From Gemella massiliensis (lineage in GTDB: Bacteria; Bacillota; Bacilli; Staphylococcales; Gemellaceae), in NCBI RefSeq assembly GCF_900120125.1, contig NZ_LT635544.1, positions 1 through 64,000 on the forward strand: a DNA stretch of 64,000 nt. Reading direction: 5' to 3'. The notes beneath the pieces are model-generated. The model saw nothing but the letters and a program-made list of their open reading frames with translations. It ran no database searches and was not told where the DNA came from. The translations under genes were made by a program, and so were the position numbers. Shown piece by piece: positions 1-8,754 of the stretch. Position 1 is the stretch's first letter. Each line of letters starts with the position of its first letter.

Positions 1-95
1 TTATCGGTGCAAGCACCAATAATTCTTCGCTCGACTTGCATGTATTAGGCACGCCGCCAGCGTTCGTCCTGAGCCAGGATCAAACTCTCCAAATA
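1..95 (-). rRNA. 16S ribosomal RNA, 5' end only (partial)
   Basis: Read on the minus strand, positions 90 to 1 begin with GGAGAGTTTGATCCTGGCTC and run on through the conserved GACGAACGCTGGCGGC block, the universal 5' end of bacterial 16S rRNA. By comparison with the Escherichia coli and Bacillus 5' ends, the mature start should lie near 95. The gene continues beyond the left edge. A tRNA-Gly gene lies just upstream on the same strand, and no promoter is visible between them, so they are probably co-transcribed. Confidence 0.97.
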
Positions 96-213
96 TTTTC
101 TTATTTGTTTGCTTGATTTAGCTCTTTTTAAAGTTTTATAGTTCCTTTTTGAACTGTCCTTTTTTGGAATTACGTTGACTTAATTCGTTTAGTTTTCAAT
201 GTTCAAAATAATA

Positions 214-287
214 TGGAGCGGGTGATGAGAATCGAACTCACAACATCAGTTTGGAAGACTGAGGTTTTACCACTAAACTACACCCGC
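214..287 (-). tRNA. tRNA-Gly (anticodon UCC)
   Basis: The minus strand folds into a complete cloverleaf. The acceptor arms GCGGGTG and CACCCGC pair, the D-arm is GTTTAGTGGTAAAAC, the anticodon loop CTTCCAA gives UCC, and the T-loop is TTCGATT. The discriminator U is followed by an encoded CCA (214-216). The gene lies about 120 bp upstream of the 16S 5' end, so it leads the ribosomal operon rather than lying in the 16S-23S spacer. Confidence 0.97.
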
Positions 288-319
288 ATATTTACTATTT
301 GTGTAAAAACACCTTTACA

Positions 320-348
320 ATTATACTTTATAAACAATAATTTGTCAA
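320..348 (-). promoter_or_regulatory. Consensus promoter P2 for the tRNA-Gly/16S operon
   Basis: On the minus strand TTGACA (343-348) and TATAAT (320-325) are separated by exactly 17 bases, a perfect sigma-A promoter. Transcription would start near 313, about 25 bases before the tRNA-Gly gene. It is the nearer of two tandem promoters, an arrangement common for ribosomal operons. Confidence 0.85.
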
Positions 349-399
349 GTATTTTTTAATATCATCCTTAAAAAATTTCTTTTTTTGAAGACGTTTTCC

Positions 400-428
400 A
401 TTCTACTATAGTTTTCATTAATTGTCAA
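400..428 (-). promoter_or_regulatory. Upstream tandem promoter P1 for the tRNA-Gly/16S operon
   Basis: TTGACA (423-428) and TAGAAT (400-405) on the minus strand are spaced 17 bases apart. A sequence with two mismatches to the CcpA cre consensus (386-399) covers the predicted start site. The rest of the gap to ccpA (429-744) is AT-rich and I see no gene there. CcpA transcription also runs leftward into this region. Confidence 0.75.
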
Positions 429-744
429 GTTCTTTTTTAAAAACTTAACAATTATCACTTTATTTTTAATTATTGTTCGTTTTCTTCTTTATGAAGACTT
501 TTACTATTTTATCACTACCGTTATATTATGTCAATACCTTTTTTTGAAAATAGATATAGAAAAAGGGGAGATTCTTAAAAATCGTAATTGTTCTTACCTA
601 AATTTTTTAAGATCTCACCCTTACTATTTTTCATGTATTTAAAAATTTTCGCAAATCTAACAAAATAAAATTTAATGCTGACAAACTGCTGTGTCTAATA
701 AATTAAATCTTAGTTTTTTTATCAACTCTTGAGTTTATCTTTAA

Positions 745-1785
745 TTATTTTGTAGTTTGTCTATGAATTATTCTGTAAGGTAAGTACATTTCATTATCGT
801 GTGCTTCTAATTCTTCCAGATCTTCTTTTTCGTACGGCTCACCTTTTCTTTTAGCTTTTTCTACATCAATTACTTTTGTCAAAATACGCATTGATACAGC
901 ACCTACGTCAAAGATTGGTTGAAATATTGAAGAAATTTTAGGTCTTGTCATATCCAACAACTTAGTATTTTCAAATGAAATTATTTCCAATTCATTAGGA
1001 ATATTAACCCCGGTATCTAAAGCTTGATGCATTATTGATAATGCTACTTCATCAAACATGGTTATAACCACTTCCGCATTTATATTACGTATAGTTTTAA
1101 ATATTTGATTACTATCTTTATACGTTTTATAACCATCTACTATTAAATTAGATTTAAATTCTACTTTACAATCAGCAAGTGCTTCTTTGTACCCTTTTAT
1201 AATTCTCTGTGCTTTTTGCGATTCGTATTTATTTATTACTATAGAAATATTTTTAGAGCCTTTTTCTATAAATTCTTTTGTCACTTCATATGCAGCTTTT
1301 TCATAATTTATATTAACTGAATAAAACTCAGAGTCTAAACCTATATTTCCTGCCAATACTACCGGTATTTGAGTATCGTGCAAATAATTTTTTGAACTAT
1401 CTGATAAAGAATGTCCTAAATAAATAATCCCATCTACTTGTTTACTTACAAACGAATTAAATATGCTTTTTTCTATTTCTTTATCATCGCAAGAATTCGC
1501 CAAAATTATATTGTATTTATACATATTAGCTACAGACTCTATTCCACTAACTATTTCTGCAGAGGAAAGATCTGCTATATCAGGTAAAACTATACCTATT
1601 GTAGTTGTTTTTTTACTGGCCAATCCTCTTGCTACCGCATTAGGAGTATATCTTAATTTTTTAATTACTTCTTGAACACGTAATCTTGTATCTTCTTTAA
1701 CATTAGGATTGTTATTTACAACACGTGAAACTGTTGCCATAGATACTTTTGCTTCTTTCGCTACATCATAAATCGTTATTGTCAT
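745..1785 (-). CDS. ccpA: Catabolite control protein A (LacI family)
   Basis: A LacI/GalR-type repressor of 346 residues. The N-terminus (TIYDVAKEAKVSMATVSRVV) is the standard LacI helix-turn-helix, followed by the hinge motif around residues 48-58 (TPNAVARGLAS). The rest is the periplasmic-binding-protein-like core, which in CcpA binds the HPr-Ser46-P co-repressor. The C-terminal LPYRIIHRQ resembles the ending typical of CcpA. CcpA binds cre sites and coordinates carbon catabolite repression and, in lactic-type bacteria, activates ldh, which lies next upstream here. The ATG has a clear AAAGGAG site 7 bases before it. The length is slightly above the usual 333, because of an insertion near residues 310-330. 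Another LacI-family sugar repressor is possible but less likely. Confidence 0.85.
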   Translation of the reverse strand: MTITIYDVAKEAKVSMATVSRVVNNNPNVKEDTRLRVQEVIKKLRYTPNAVARGLASKKTTTIGIVLPDIADLSSAEIVSGIESVANMYKYNIILANSCDDKEIEKSIFNSFVSKQVDGIIYLGHSLSDSSKNYLHDTQIPVVLAGNIGLDSEFYSVNINYEKAAYEVTKEFIEKGSKNISIVINKYESQKAQRIIKGYKEALADCKVEFKSNLIVDGYKTYKDSNQIFKTIRNINAEVVITMFDEVALSIMHQALDTGVNIPNELEIISFENTKLLDMTRPKISSIFQPIFDVGAVSMRILTKVIDVEKAKRKGEPYEKEDLEELEAHDNEMYLPYRIIHRQTTK

Positions 1786-1867
1786 TATAAATCTCCTTTA
1801 CATTTTTTTATTAAAAGCAACTAAAAGTTCATAAATAAAAGCATTTAAAACCTTTTCATTCAGCTTT

Positions 1868-1896
1868 ATTGTATCAAAAAAATAATTAAAAGTCTA
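1868..1896 (-). promoter_or_regulatory. Probable ccpA promoter
   Basis: TACAAT (1868-1873, minus strand) preceded at 17 bases by TAGACT (1891-1896). The -10 is good and the -35 is weak. Transcription would start about 75 bases before the ccpA ATG. The rest of the 1786-2050 gap is AT-rich with no other recognisable signal. Confidence 0.45.
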
Positions 1897-2051
1897 GTGT
1901 TTGAAAACAATATTTTCAATATTTTTTTATTTTTCTTTATAGGTTTTCATTTTTTCTTTATTTAACAATCTCTTATAACCTAAATTTCATTAACTAAGAT
2001 AATTAATTTTTTAATAACTTTTTTTCCTTCTATAATTTTATATAATATAAA

Positions 2052-2109
2052 AGGAGAATTAAATTCTCTTCGTCGTAACAAATTACGACTACAAAAATCT
2101 AATTCTCCT
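2052..2109 (-). terminator. Nested terminator structure downstream of ldh
   Basis: Arms AGGAGAATTA (2052-2061) and TAATTCTCCT (2100-2109) form a 10-bp outer stem. Inside it lies a second perfect hairpin, GTCGTAA with TTACGAC (2072-2089). The left outer arm can also pair locally with AATTCTC at 2062-2068, so two folds compete. On the minus strand the outer stem is followed by a short T-rich tract. It most likely terminates ldh transcripts. Confidence 0.6.
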
Positions 2110-2133
2110 ATATATTTACCTATTTATAATTAA

Positions 2134-3087
2134 TTATTTTTCTAATGAAGCGTATGCTTTTTCTAAAGTTTCTTTCAATACTTTGGCAGAATGTTGCATT
2201 TTAGCTGTTTCTTCTTCATTCAATGGAAGTTCTACAATTTCACGTACCCCTTCACGACCAATAATTGCCGGAGTACCGATGTATAATCCTTCAACTCCGT
2301 ATTGACCTTCACAGTAACCACTAACTGCAAGTTCTGTATTTTCATCACGTAAAATAGCTTTTACGATAGTGAATAATGCAAGACCGATAGCATAGTAAGT
2401 AGCACGTTTACGGTTGATTACTTCATATGCTGCACGCATAACTTTTTCTTCAACTTCCTCAAAATCTTCTGCAGTATATTTAGAAGTAGCTAAGAAATCA
2501 TCGAAACGTTTTCCGTATACATATACATTACTCCATGCCGCTAATTGAGTATCACCGTGTTCACCAACGATATATCCACGTACACTATTTGGGGCAATAT
2601 TTAATTTATCACCTAACATGTAACGGAATCTTGAAGTATCAAGAGTTGTTCCAGAACCAACAATTTTGTTTCTTGGGAATCCGGTGAATTTTTGTAATGC
2701 GTTTGTCAACACGTCAACCGGGTTAGATGCAATAACGATAACTCCGTCAAATCCAGATTTAACAATTTGTTCAGACATATCTTTAACAACTTTAATATTT
2801 TTATCTACTAAGTCAAGACGTGTTTCACCTGGTTTTTGAGGAAGACCTCCAGCGATAACAATAACATCAGCATCAGCACATTGTTCATATCCGCCTGATG
2901 TTACTTTAATAGGTGGTACTAAAGCACCTGCGTGGTTTAAGTCCATTGCTTCCCCTTCAGCTTTTTCCGGGAAGAAATCAATTAGTCCAAGCTCTTCACA
3001 TACACCGCTTGAATATAATTGATAAGCAAAACTCATCCCTACCATTCCTGCTCCTATTAAAACTACTTTTCTGTTTTTCGCTTTCAT
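2134..3087 (-). CDS. ldh: L-lactate dehydrogenase
   Basis: NAD-dependent enzyme that reduces pyruvate to L-lactate and regenerates NAD+ in fermentation; cytoplasmic, tetrameric in the family. It has 317 residues, the usual length. The Rossmann motif GAGMVG is at residues 12-17. The active-site loop is GLPQKPGETR (81-90), and its Gln marks lactate rather than malate dehydrogenase. SNPVD is at 121-125 and the catalytic His177 sits in GEHGDT. The ATG is preceded by GGAGG. The gene is monocistronic, with its own promoter and terminator, and it lies next to ccpA, a likely regulator. No oddities in the coding sequence. Confidence 0.95.
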   Translation of the reverse strand: MKAKNRKVVLIGAGMVGMSFAYQLYSSGVCEELGLIDFFPEKAEGEAMDLNHAGALVPPIKVTSGGYEQCADADVIVIAGGLPQKPGETRLDLVDKNIKVVKDMSEQIVKSGFDGVIVIASNPVDVLTNALQKFTGFPRNKIVGSGTTLDTSRFRYMLGDKLNIAPNSVRGYIVGEHGDTQLAAWSNVYVYGKRFDDFLATSKYTAEDFEEVEEKVMRAAYEVINRKRATYYAIGLALFTIVKAILRDENTELAVSGYCEGQYGVEGLYIGTPAIIGREGVREIVELPLNEEETAKMQHSAKVLKETLEKAYASLEK

Positions 3088-3179
3088 AAAAAAACCTCCG
3101 TTATAATATATAGTTTTAGATATTTTAAGTAATTATTTTTACTAAATTTTTATGAACAAAATAGTTTCATATCCCTAAT

Positions 3180-3244
3180 AAAAACACTTTCATTCACTTC
3201 ACTTTAAATTATATCATAATCTTTGAAAAAAAGAAAGTGTTTTT
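3180..3244 (-). promoter_or_regulatory. ldh promoter enclosed by a 12-bp inverted repeat
   Basis: A TATAAT box (3208-3213, minus strand) with a weak -35 (TTTCTT, 3231-3236) lies about 120 bases before the ldh start. The promoter is bracketed by perfect inverted arms AAAAACACTTTC (3180-3191) and GAAAGTGTTTTT (3233-3244). One arm overlaps the -35 and the other lies about 10-20 bases after the start site, which suggests a pair of operator half-sites. The regulator is unknown. The sequence does not match the Rex consensus. Confidence 0.5.
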
Positions 3245-3562
3245 ACATCTTTAAATTTATTATTAAAATAATTATTTTCTTTTAATTTGAATATATTTTG
3301 AAAGTGCTAACTATAATTTTTTATTAATTATTTATTTTATTTTTTCAAACATATATACCGATTTATTAACAATATAACATAGAATTTAATTTTATTTTTT
3401 TAAACTGTTTAATTTATTTTTTCAAAAAATATTTTTTTATTATTTTTTAACTATATTACTTTATTTTTCTATCTATTATGCTTTTTTATTCTATATTTTT
3501 ATACAATAAAATTTTTACCGGAAAAACAAATTGATTTTTTTACAAAAATTTTCATTAAAAAA

Positions 3563-3706
3563 GAGCCTCTTAAAATTTACGATTTCTTAAAAAATCAATT
3601 TTATAGAGTCGCTCCTTATAATCCATTAGCTTAAAAATATCTTTTATCAAATTCTTAAATCAATGAACCATTGTATCTTACCGTTAGTAAGTAAATTCTA
3701 TTAGAA
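3563..3706 (-). repeat. Dispersed hairpin-ended repeat, copy A
   Basis: On the minus strand this begins with TTCTAATAGA (3706-3697) and ends with a degenerate long hairpin whose arms are GAGCGACTC and GAGGCTC. The order of blocks is the same as at 8497-8632 and 47813-47961. The element lies between the ldh promoter and the CynX-type gene, so it may end transcription there. The rest of 3245-3562 is extremely AT-rich with no gene. Confidence 0.6.
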
Positions 3707-3727
3707 CTTTTTATTTTTCCTATCAAC

Positions 3728-4918
3728 TTAATTCTCTATTATATTACCTTTAGAACTACAATGTATTAAACTTATAAATAAAATTCCCGCTGTTATCAGT
3801 AATACATACAAAGCTATGTTCCAGTTCGATATATCTCTTATATATCCCAATAACGGTGGAAATATAGCTGCTATCAGATAACCGCCGGACTGTGCTAAAC
3901 CTGAAACGGTTGCTGATTCTTTTTCATTTTTTGATTTTGCTGAAAATAAATACATCACATATGAGAATGATCCACCACCGGATAAAGCATATATTATTAT
4001 CCATATCGCCATTAGACTGAAATTAGCATTGGTTATTACTATTCCTAACAACGCAACTATATATCCTACTGTAATAGTTACAGGTATTATCATTTTATTT
4101 TTCAATTTATCAGCCATTACCGGAACTAAAAATGTTGATGGAAACTGAGCGAACTGACTGATAGATAATAACAAGCCTGCCATTTCCGGACTAAATCCTT
4201 TACTTATCATTATTTCAGCAAACCATGATACACTACAATAAAATAGTGCAGATTGTAATCCCATACTTATAGTAATAGACCAAAGTTTTAGATTTTTTAA
4301 TAAGTTTTTATTAACTTTCTCCTCATTTTCAAAAACTTCCACTTTTTTTCCTTTTGCTATAACTGAATATATTATTACATTTACTACAGCTACGACCAAC
4401 CATATATTTACTGCCAGTGCTGTAGAAAATTTCTCATTTATTATATTTGAACTGGCTATCGGATAACTTATTCCTGCCGCTATAGAAGCACTTATTGTCA
4501 TAACAACAGCATAGAATCCTGTCATAACTCCAAGATTTTCCGGGAAATATTTTTTGGTTAAACCGGGTAATAATACATTACCTACCGTAATACCTAATCC
4601 TATAATAAATGTTGCCAAAAAGAATATAGACGTATTAAGATAAAATCTTAAAGTTAAACCCAATGTAGTAACTATTGCAGCTAAAAGAATTGTTTTTTCA
4701 AGTCCTATTTTATGTGAAATTTTAATAACAGCAGAACTGAATAAAGCAAATGCTATTAATGGAATAGTCGTAATAAAGCCGACCATAGTATTATTAATAT
4801 TAAGTAATTGTTTTAAATTTCCGGATATAGCACCTACCGATGTAATAGGTGTTCTTAAAAGCATTCCTAAAACAATAATTCCTAACAAAATAATTAATTT
4901 ATTTTTTTTACTAGACAT
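3728..4918 (-). CDS. MFS transporter, CynX/NimT-like
   Basis: A 396-residue integral membrane protein with about 12 hydrophobic segments and almost no soluble domain, the size and pattern of the major facilitator superfamily. The N-terminal LGMLLRTPITSVGAISG and the central break near residues 195-210 (two six-helix halves) resemble the CynX/NimT group, named for cyanate and 2-nitroimidazole carriers. The substrate in this organism is not known. It sits alone, directly downstream of dnaN on the same strand, in the place where recF is usually found. An AAAGG site precedes the ATG. The family is well supported and the substrate is not. Confidence 0.75.
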   Translation of the reverse strand: MSSKKNKLIILLGIIVLGMLLRTPITSVGAISGNLKQLLNINNTMVGFITTIPLIAFALFSSAVIKISHKIGLEKTILLAAIVTTLGLTLRFYLNTSIFFLATFIIGLGITVGNVLLPGLTKKYFPENLGVMTGFYAVVMTISASIAAGISYPIASSNIINEKFSTALAVNIWLVVAVVNVIIYSVIAKGKKVEVFENEEKVNKNLLKNLKLWSITISMGLQSALFYCSVSWFAEIMISKGFSPEMAGLLLSISQFAQFPSTFLVPVMADKLKNKMIIPVTITVGYIVALLGIVITNANFSLMAIWIIIYALSGGGSFSYVMYLFSAKSKNEKESATVSGLAQSGGYLIAAIFPPLLGYIRDISNWNIALYVLLITAGILFISLIHCSSKGNIIEN

Positions 4919-5055
4919 TTTTTTACCTTTTATATAAAATATAGCTTTCTTTTTTATTTTATTTATTGTGAAAGTTATAATAATATTATTAAATATAAGA
5001 AAATTGAACTTTCTAAAAAATTTTCTATAATTTTTACATTTATAATATTTAACCT

Positions 5056-6195
5056 TTAGTATGTTCTTACAGGTAATATTAATTCAATTATATCCCTATG
5101 ATAATCGCTCGGTTGGACTATAAATGCTGTTAATTCACCGGAAAATTTAATGATAATTTCTTCTGAAGCAACGGCATTCACAGCATCTTTTAAATATTTT
5201 CCTGAAACTGAAATTTCAAATTTATCATCTTCCAGCATAGATTTTACATTCATTTCTTCTACCGCACTACCCAATTCTTTTGATTGTGATGAAATTTCCA
5301 ATGAATTTTCAGAAACAATTAATTTTATAATATCGTCTTTATCTTCTCTACTCATTAAAGAAACCCTATCTACCGCATTAAAAAATTCTCTGCTGTTTGA
5401 AACAAGAGTACATTCAAAATTAGTTGGAATTAATTTGTCCGTATTCGGATAATTTCCGCTTATTAAAAGTACCGTATATACTACGTTTTGATAATATAAT
5501 ACTATACGATTATTTTCATAAAAGATTTCCACTTCTCCTTGCCCGTTTTCAATCATTTTTTGGAAATATTGTAGTGCTTTTCTCGGAATTATAAGATTAA
5601 ACTCTTTTTCAGAATTTTCTTCGTTTAAAATAACAACTCTTCTACTTAATCTATACGAATCGGTCGCAGTAGCGGTTAGAATTTTGTTTTTTAACGAAAG
5701 ATTAACGCCTTCTAAAATAGGTCTTTGATCATTAGGAGCCGTACAGAATACAGTTTCTCTTATAACATCATTAAAAATTTTTGTATCTAATTTAAAACTG
5801 TTATCTTTAGAAATAACAGGAAATTCCGGATATTCTTCAGGATCATATCCTTTAATATTAAATTCACTGTTTCCTGAATAAACTAAAATATTGTTAGAAA
5901 CTTTCTCTATTTCTATAAAATCAGTAGGAGCTTTTCTTATTATTTCTATAAAATTTCTGGAAGGCAAAACTACTTGTCCTTCATCTTCTATATTGATAAT
6001 TTCTTTATCATCAATATATTGATCTATTGCATATTCGACAGATACTAAAGAATCACTCGCCTTTAAAATAAGTTTATTATCAATAAGTTCTAGTTTTATT
6101 CCTTTTAAAATTTCTAAAATAGAATGAGGTGCAATAACTCTTGAAACATGATTTAAGCCTTCAAGAAAGTAAGATTTTTGAATGGTAAATTTCAT
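5056..6195 (-). CDS. dnaN: DNA polymerase III beta subunit (sliding clamp)
   Basis: The ring-shaped clamp that tethers DNA polymerase III to DNA and binds many repair proteins. The 379 residues match the family length, with three repeated clamp folds (about 1-125, 126-250 and 251-379). Recognisable motifs include the N-terminal MKFTIQKSYF, the mid-section RPILEGVNL, and the C-terminal FSGELTAFIVQP ending in LILPVRTY, the usual clamp ending. It follows dnaA by about 135 bases on the same strand, the standard dnaA-dnaN order. AAGGAG lies 7 bases before the ATG. Confidence 0.96.
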   Translation of the reverse strand: MKFTIQKSYFLEGLNHVSRVIAPHSILEILKGIKLELIDNKLILKASDSLVSVEYAIDQYIDDKEIINIEDEGQVVLPSRNFIEIIRKAPTDFIEIEKVSNNILVYSGNSEFNIKGYDPEEYPEFPVISKDNSFKLDTKIFNDVIRETVFCTAPNDQRPILEGVNLSLKNKILTATATDSYRLSRRVVILNEENSEKEFNLIIPRKALQYFQKMIENGQGEVEIFYENNRIVLYYQNVVYTVLLISGNYPNTDKLIPTNFECTLVSNSREFFNAVDRVSLMSREDKDDIIKLIVSENSLEISSQSKELGSAVEEMNVKSMLEDDKFEISVSGKYLKDAVNAVASEEIIIKFSGELTAFIVQPSDYHRDIIELILPVRTY

Positions 6196-6331
6196 TTTTT
6201 TCTCCTTATATAATATATTTATATATAATAATAGTAATAAGTATTGTTAAAATTGTTTAAAACTTGAAAAAACTAATAAAATAAGAAAGTTTTCAGTTGT
6301 TAAAAATTTGTTAAAAACTTGTAAATAAAAA

Positions 6332-7807
6332 TTAACTATTTTTTTTTAATCGTTCTTTCAATATTTCAATATCTTCAAATAAAACAGGAAAATCATCTCT
6401 ATTCAAATTAGCGATTTTATTAAATGAATAGAGAATAGATGTATGATCCTTATTAAAATGTTGACCGATAGCCGGAAAAGAAAGATTTGTAAGTTCTCTA
6501 CATAAGTAAATAGCGATATTTCTAGCTTGAACTACCTCTTTTTTTCGAGTAGAAGAAAGCATATCGTCTTTGCTGATTCGATAATAATCAGAACAAATTC
6601 CTATAATATTTTCAGGTAAAATATTTTTTCTACCGGCAGAACGAACATTTTTTAAGATACTCTCGGCAATTTTCAACGAGGGTTCATCATGATTAGTCGT
6701 AGCAATAAGCTTTATTTTTTTTAAAACTCCCTCAAGTTCTCTAATATTGGAAGAAACATTATTGCCGATAAAAGTTAAGGTAGATTCATCAAGAGGAACC
6801 TCAAATTGTTCACACTTATATTTTAAAATAGCCATACGAGTTTCAAAATCCGGTGGAGTAATATCGACGGTTGCTCCTTGTTGGAATCTGGAAACAAGTC
6901 TATCAGGAAGATCATTAAGTTGAGAAGGTTCTCTATCACTAATAAGAACAATTTGTTTTTGATTCATCTGTAAATCATTAAAAGTATGGAAAAAAGCATT
7001 TTGAGTTTCGGTTTTTCCACTTAAAAATTGAATATCATCAATTAAAAGAACATCAACTTCACGGTATTTTTTTCTGAAAATTTCATCTGTATTATTATTG
7101 GTTTTTATAGCAGAAATAAATTCATTAACAAATTTTTCAGAAGAAATACACTCTATTTTAAAATCAGGAAAGTGATGTTCAATTTCATTACCAATGGCAT
7201 GAAGAAGATGAGTTTTTCCAAGACCTACACCTCCATAAATAAAAAGGGGATTGTAATTTTTACCCGGGTCTCCTGCAACAGTATACGCAACAGCATGAGC
7301 ATATTTATTTCCTTCACCAACAATAAAAGTATCAAAGGTAAAGTTTTTATTTAGGGTAGGATTAGTTTTACTTATAGGAAGTGATTTATTAGGTGTAGGA
7401 GTTTTATAACCTTCTAAAGAAAAACTCTGCTTTTGATAAAAGTTTTGAGCACCGGAAGGTTTATCACCTTGTAAAAAATTTTGTTTAATAATATCTTCAG
7501 CAGGGATAGTATTTTCCTTAATATTATGATTATTTTTAACAGAAATAGCTGAAGAATCTAAAGAAACGTAATCTATATTAAAATTAAGTCCGGTAGTTTT
7601 GTAAAGGATAGCTTTGAGTTTATAATCAAAAGCACCTTTTAAATATTGAGAAACCAGAATTTCTTTACTTGTAATAGAAATATTTTTATTAACAAAATCA
7701 ACTTCATCGATAGAGGCGGCTAAAAACCAAGTTTCAAAAACCTCCTCAGGCAATTCGGATTTTAATTCTTTTAAAATAATTTCCCATAAAAAATTAGAAT
7801 TACTCAC
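6332..7807 (-). CDS. dnaA: Chromosomal replication initiator protein DnaA
   Basis: ATP-dependent initiator that binds DnaA boxes at oriC and opens the duplex. I start it at the GTG at 7807, giving 491 residues, because GGAGG lies 7 bases before it and the protein then opens with SNSNFLWEIILKELK, like other DnaA N-termini. A longer frame to 7867 adds only hydrophobic residues not seen in the family. Domain I spans about 1-80, followed by a variable linker to about 150. The AAA+ core has Walker A GGVGLGKT (192-199) and Walker B LLIDDIQF (254-261). The C-terminal DNA-binding domain has the signature HFNKDHTSILY. The region upstream of the gene carries the origin signals. Confidence 0.97.
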   Translation of the reverse strand: MSNSNFLWEIILKELKSELPEEVFETWFLAASIDEVDFVNKNISITSKEILVSQYLKGAFDYKLKAILYKTTGLNFNIDYVSLDSSAISVKNNHNIKENTIPAEDIIKQNFLQGDKPSGAQNFYQKQSFSLEGYKTPTPNKSLPISKTNPTLNKNFTFDTFIVGEGNKYAHAVAYTVAGDPGKNYNPLFIYGGVGLGKTHLLHAIGNEIEHHFPDFKIECISSEKFVNEFISAIKTNNNTDEIFRKKYREVDVLLIDDIQFLSGKTETQNAFFHTFNDLQMNQKQIVLISDREPSQLNDLPDRLVSRFQQGATVDITPPDFETRMAILKYKCEQFEVPLDESTLTFIGNNVSSNIRELEGVLKKIKLIATTNHDEPSLKIAESILKNVRSAGRKNILPENIIGICSDYYRISKDDMLSSTRKKEVVQARNIAIYLCRELTNLSFPAIGQHFNKDHTSILYSFNKIANLNRDDFPVLFEDIEILKERLKKNS

Positions 7808-8250
7808 AAAAAACCTCCAATTAAAAAATATATAGAATATTATAACATAAAAAGAAAAAGAAAACAAAAAGATATTAACAACCTGTGAATAAAAGTTATA
7901 AACTTGTTAATAACTTTTAGTAATAAATATATTTTTTTCTGGAAAATTAAAAAGAAATAAAAAGAAAAATCATATATATTAAAAATTTTTTAACAAGTAA
8001 AAATAGAGAAATAAAAAGTTTTTAACACAGTATTAACAACCTGTGGAAAAACTTTAAGGTGAAATTGTTAGAAATGTTAATAAAAAAGTAATAAAATGTT
8101 AAATTGAAGAGGTAAAAATAAAGAAATTAGAAGTTTTTAACAATATCTTTTTTTAGAATTGTTAATAAAACTTCACATAAAAAATATTATTTTGTTTAAA
8201 AGTTTAGAATTTATAAAATAAGGAGCATTTATGTAAAAATTATTTTTCAC
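7808..8250. other. Probable origin of replication (oriC) between dnaA and rpmH
   Basis: The gap between divergent dnaA and rpmH is where many Firmicutes keep oriC. It is very AT-rich. It holds a DnaA box matching TTATTCACA on the minus strand (7883-7891) and a near match TTTTCCACA (8042-8050), both inside the repeated phrase TATTAACAACCTGTG (from about 7873 and 8032). Several weaker boxes follow. The dnaA-dnaN spacer (6196-6331) has no clear box. The strand switch here between leftward and rightward core genes also fits an origin. Confidence 0.75.
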
Positions 8251-8330
8251 TTGATTAATTCACATATATATGATAGACTAATTTGGTTATTACATCTATC
8301 ATAAGAAAAAGAAAACTCGAGGAGGGCAAA

Positions 8331-8465
8331 ATGAAACGTACGTATCAACCTAATAAAAGAAAACATTCTAAAGTACATGGATTTAGAGCAAGAATGAGCA
8401 ATAAAAACGGACGAAATGTATTATCAAGACGTAGAGCTAAAGGAAGAAAAGTTCTTTCAGCTTAA
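8331..8465 (+). CDS. rpmH: 50S ribosomal protein L34
   Basis: A small, very basic ribosomal protein of 44 residues with the unmistakable [11 protein letters not shown] start and GRKVLSA end. The ATG at 8331 has GAGGAGGG just before it. An in-frame upstream ATG at 8283 would add 16 residues absent from L34 and is rejected. It is the first gene of the rightward rpmH-rnpA pair but is separated from rnpA by a 290-base spacer that contains an inserted repeat element. Confidence 0.98.
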   Translation: MKRTYQPNKRKHSKVHGFRARMSNKNGRNVLSRRRAKGRKVLSA

Positions 8466-8496
8466 TAATTTTAGTAAGCAAGCTATAAGTTAAAAA

Positions 8497-8632
8497 TTCT
8501 AATAGAGTTTACTTATAACAGCAGTTCGATGATTTTAGAATTTGCTTAAAAGAGCTTTTTAAATCTAATGAATTATATGAGAGCGACTTAATAAAATCGA
8601 TTTCTGGTGAAATTACGATTTTTTAGTCGCTC
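8497..8632 (+). repeat. Dispersed hairpin-ended repeat, copy B (between rpmH and rnpA)
   Basis: Starts with TTCTAATAGA, passes through AATTTGCTTAAAAGAGCTT and CTAATGAATTATATGA, and ends in a near-perfect hairpin. Its arms are GAGCGACTTAATAAAATCG (8581-8599) and the complementary run ending GTCGCTC at 8632. The hairpin is followed by a T-run, so it can act as a terminator. Blocks in the same order occur at 3563-3706 (reverse) and 47813-47961. Confidence 0.75.
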
Positions 8633-8754
8633 AATTTTTTATATCTTCAGTTGAGTTTAGTTTATAAGTTATCTTATTAAAAAATATAACATGAGAATAT
8701 AGTTGTAAATTTGTTAATAAACTGCTAAAATAATAAGGTGAGAAAGGTTTTAGA

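Noticed and set aside
386..399. CcpA cre site at the rRNA promoter
   Set aside because: Two mismatches to the consensus. Kept only as a note with the promoter and not called as a site.
7808..7867. N-terminal 20-residue extension of dnaA
   Set aside because: The extra residues are hydrophobic, not seen in DnaA, and lack a ribosome site. The GTG at 7807 has GGAGG correctly spaced.
8283..8330. Longer L34 reading frame
   Set aside because: The added 16 residues do not belong to L34, and the ATG at 8331 has a strong ribosome site.
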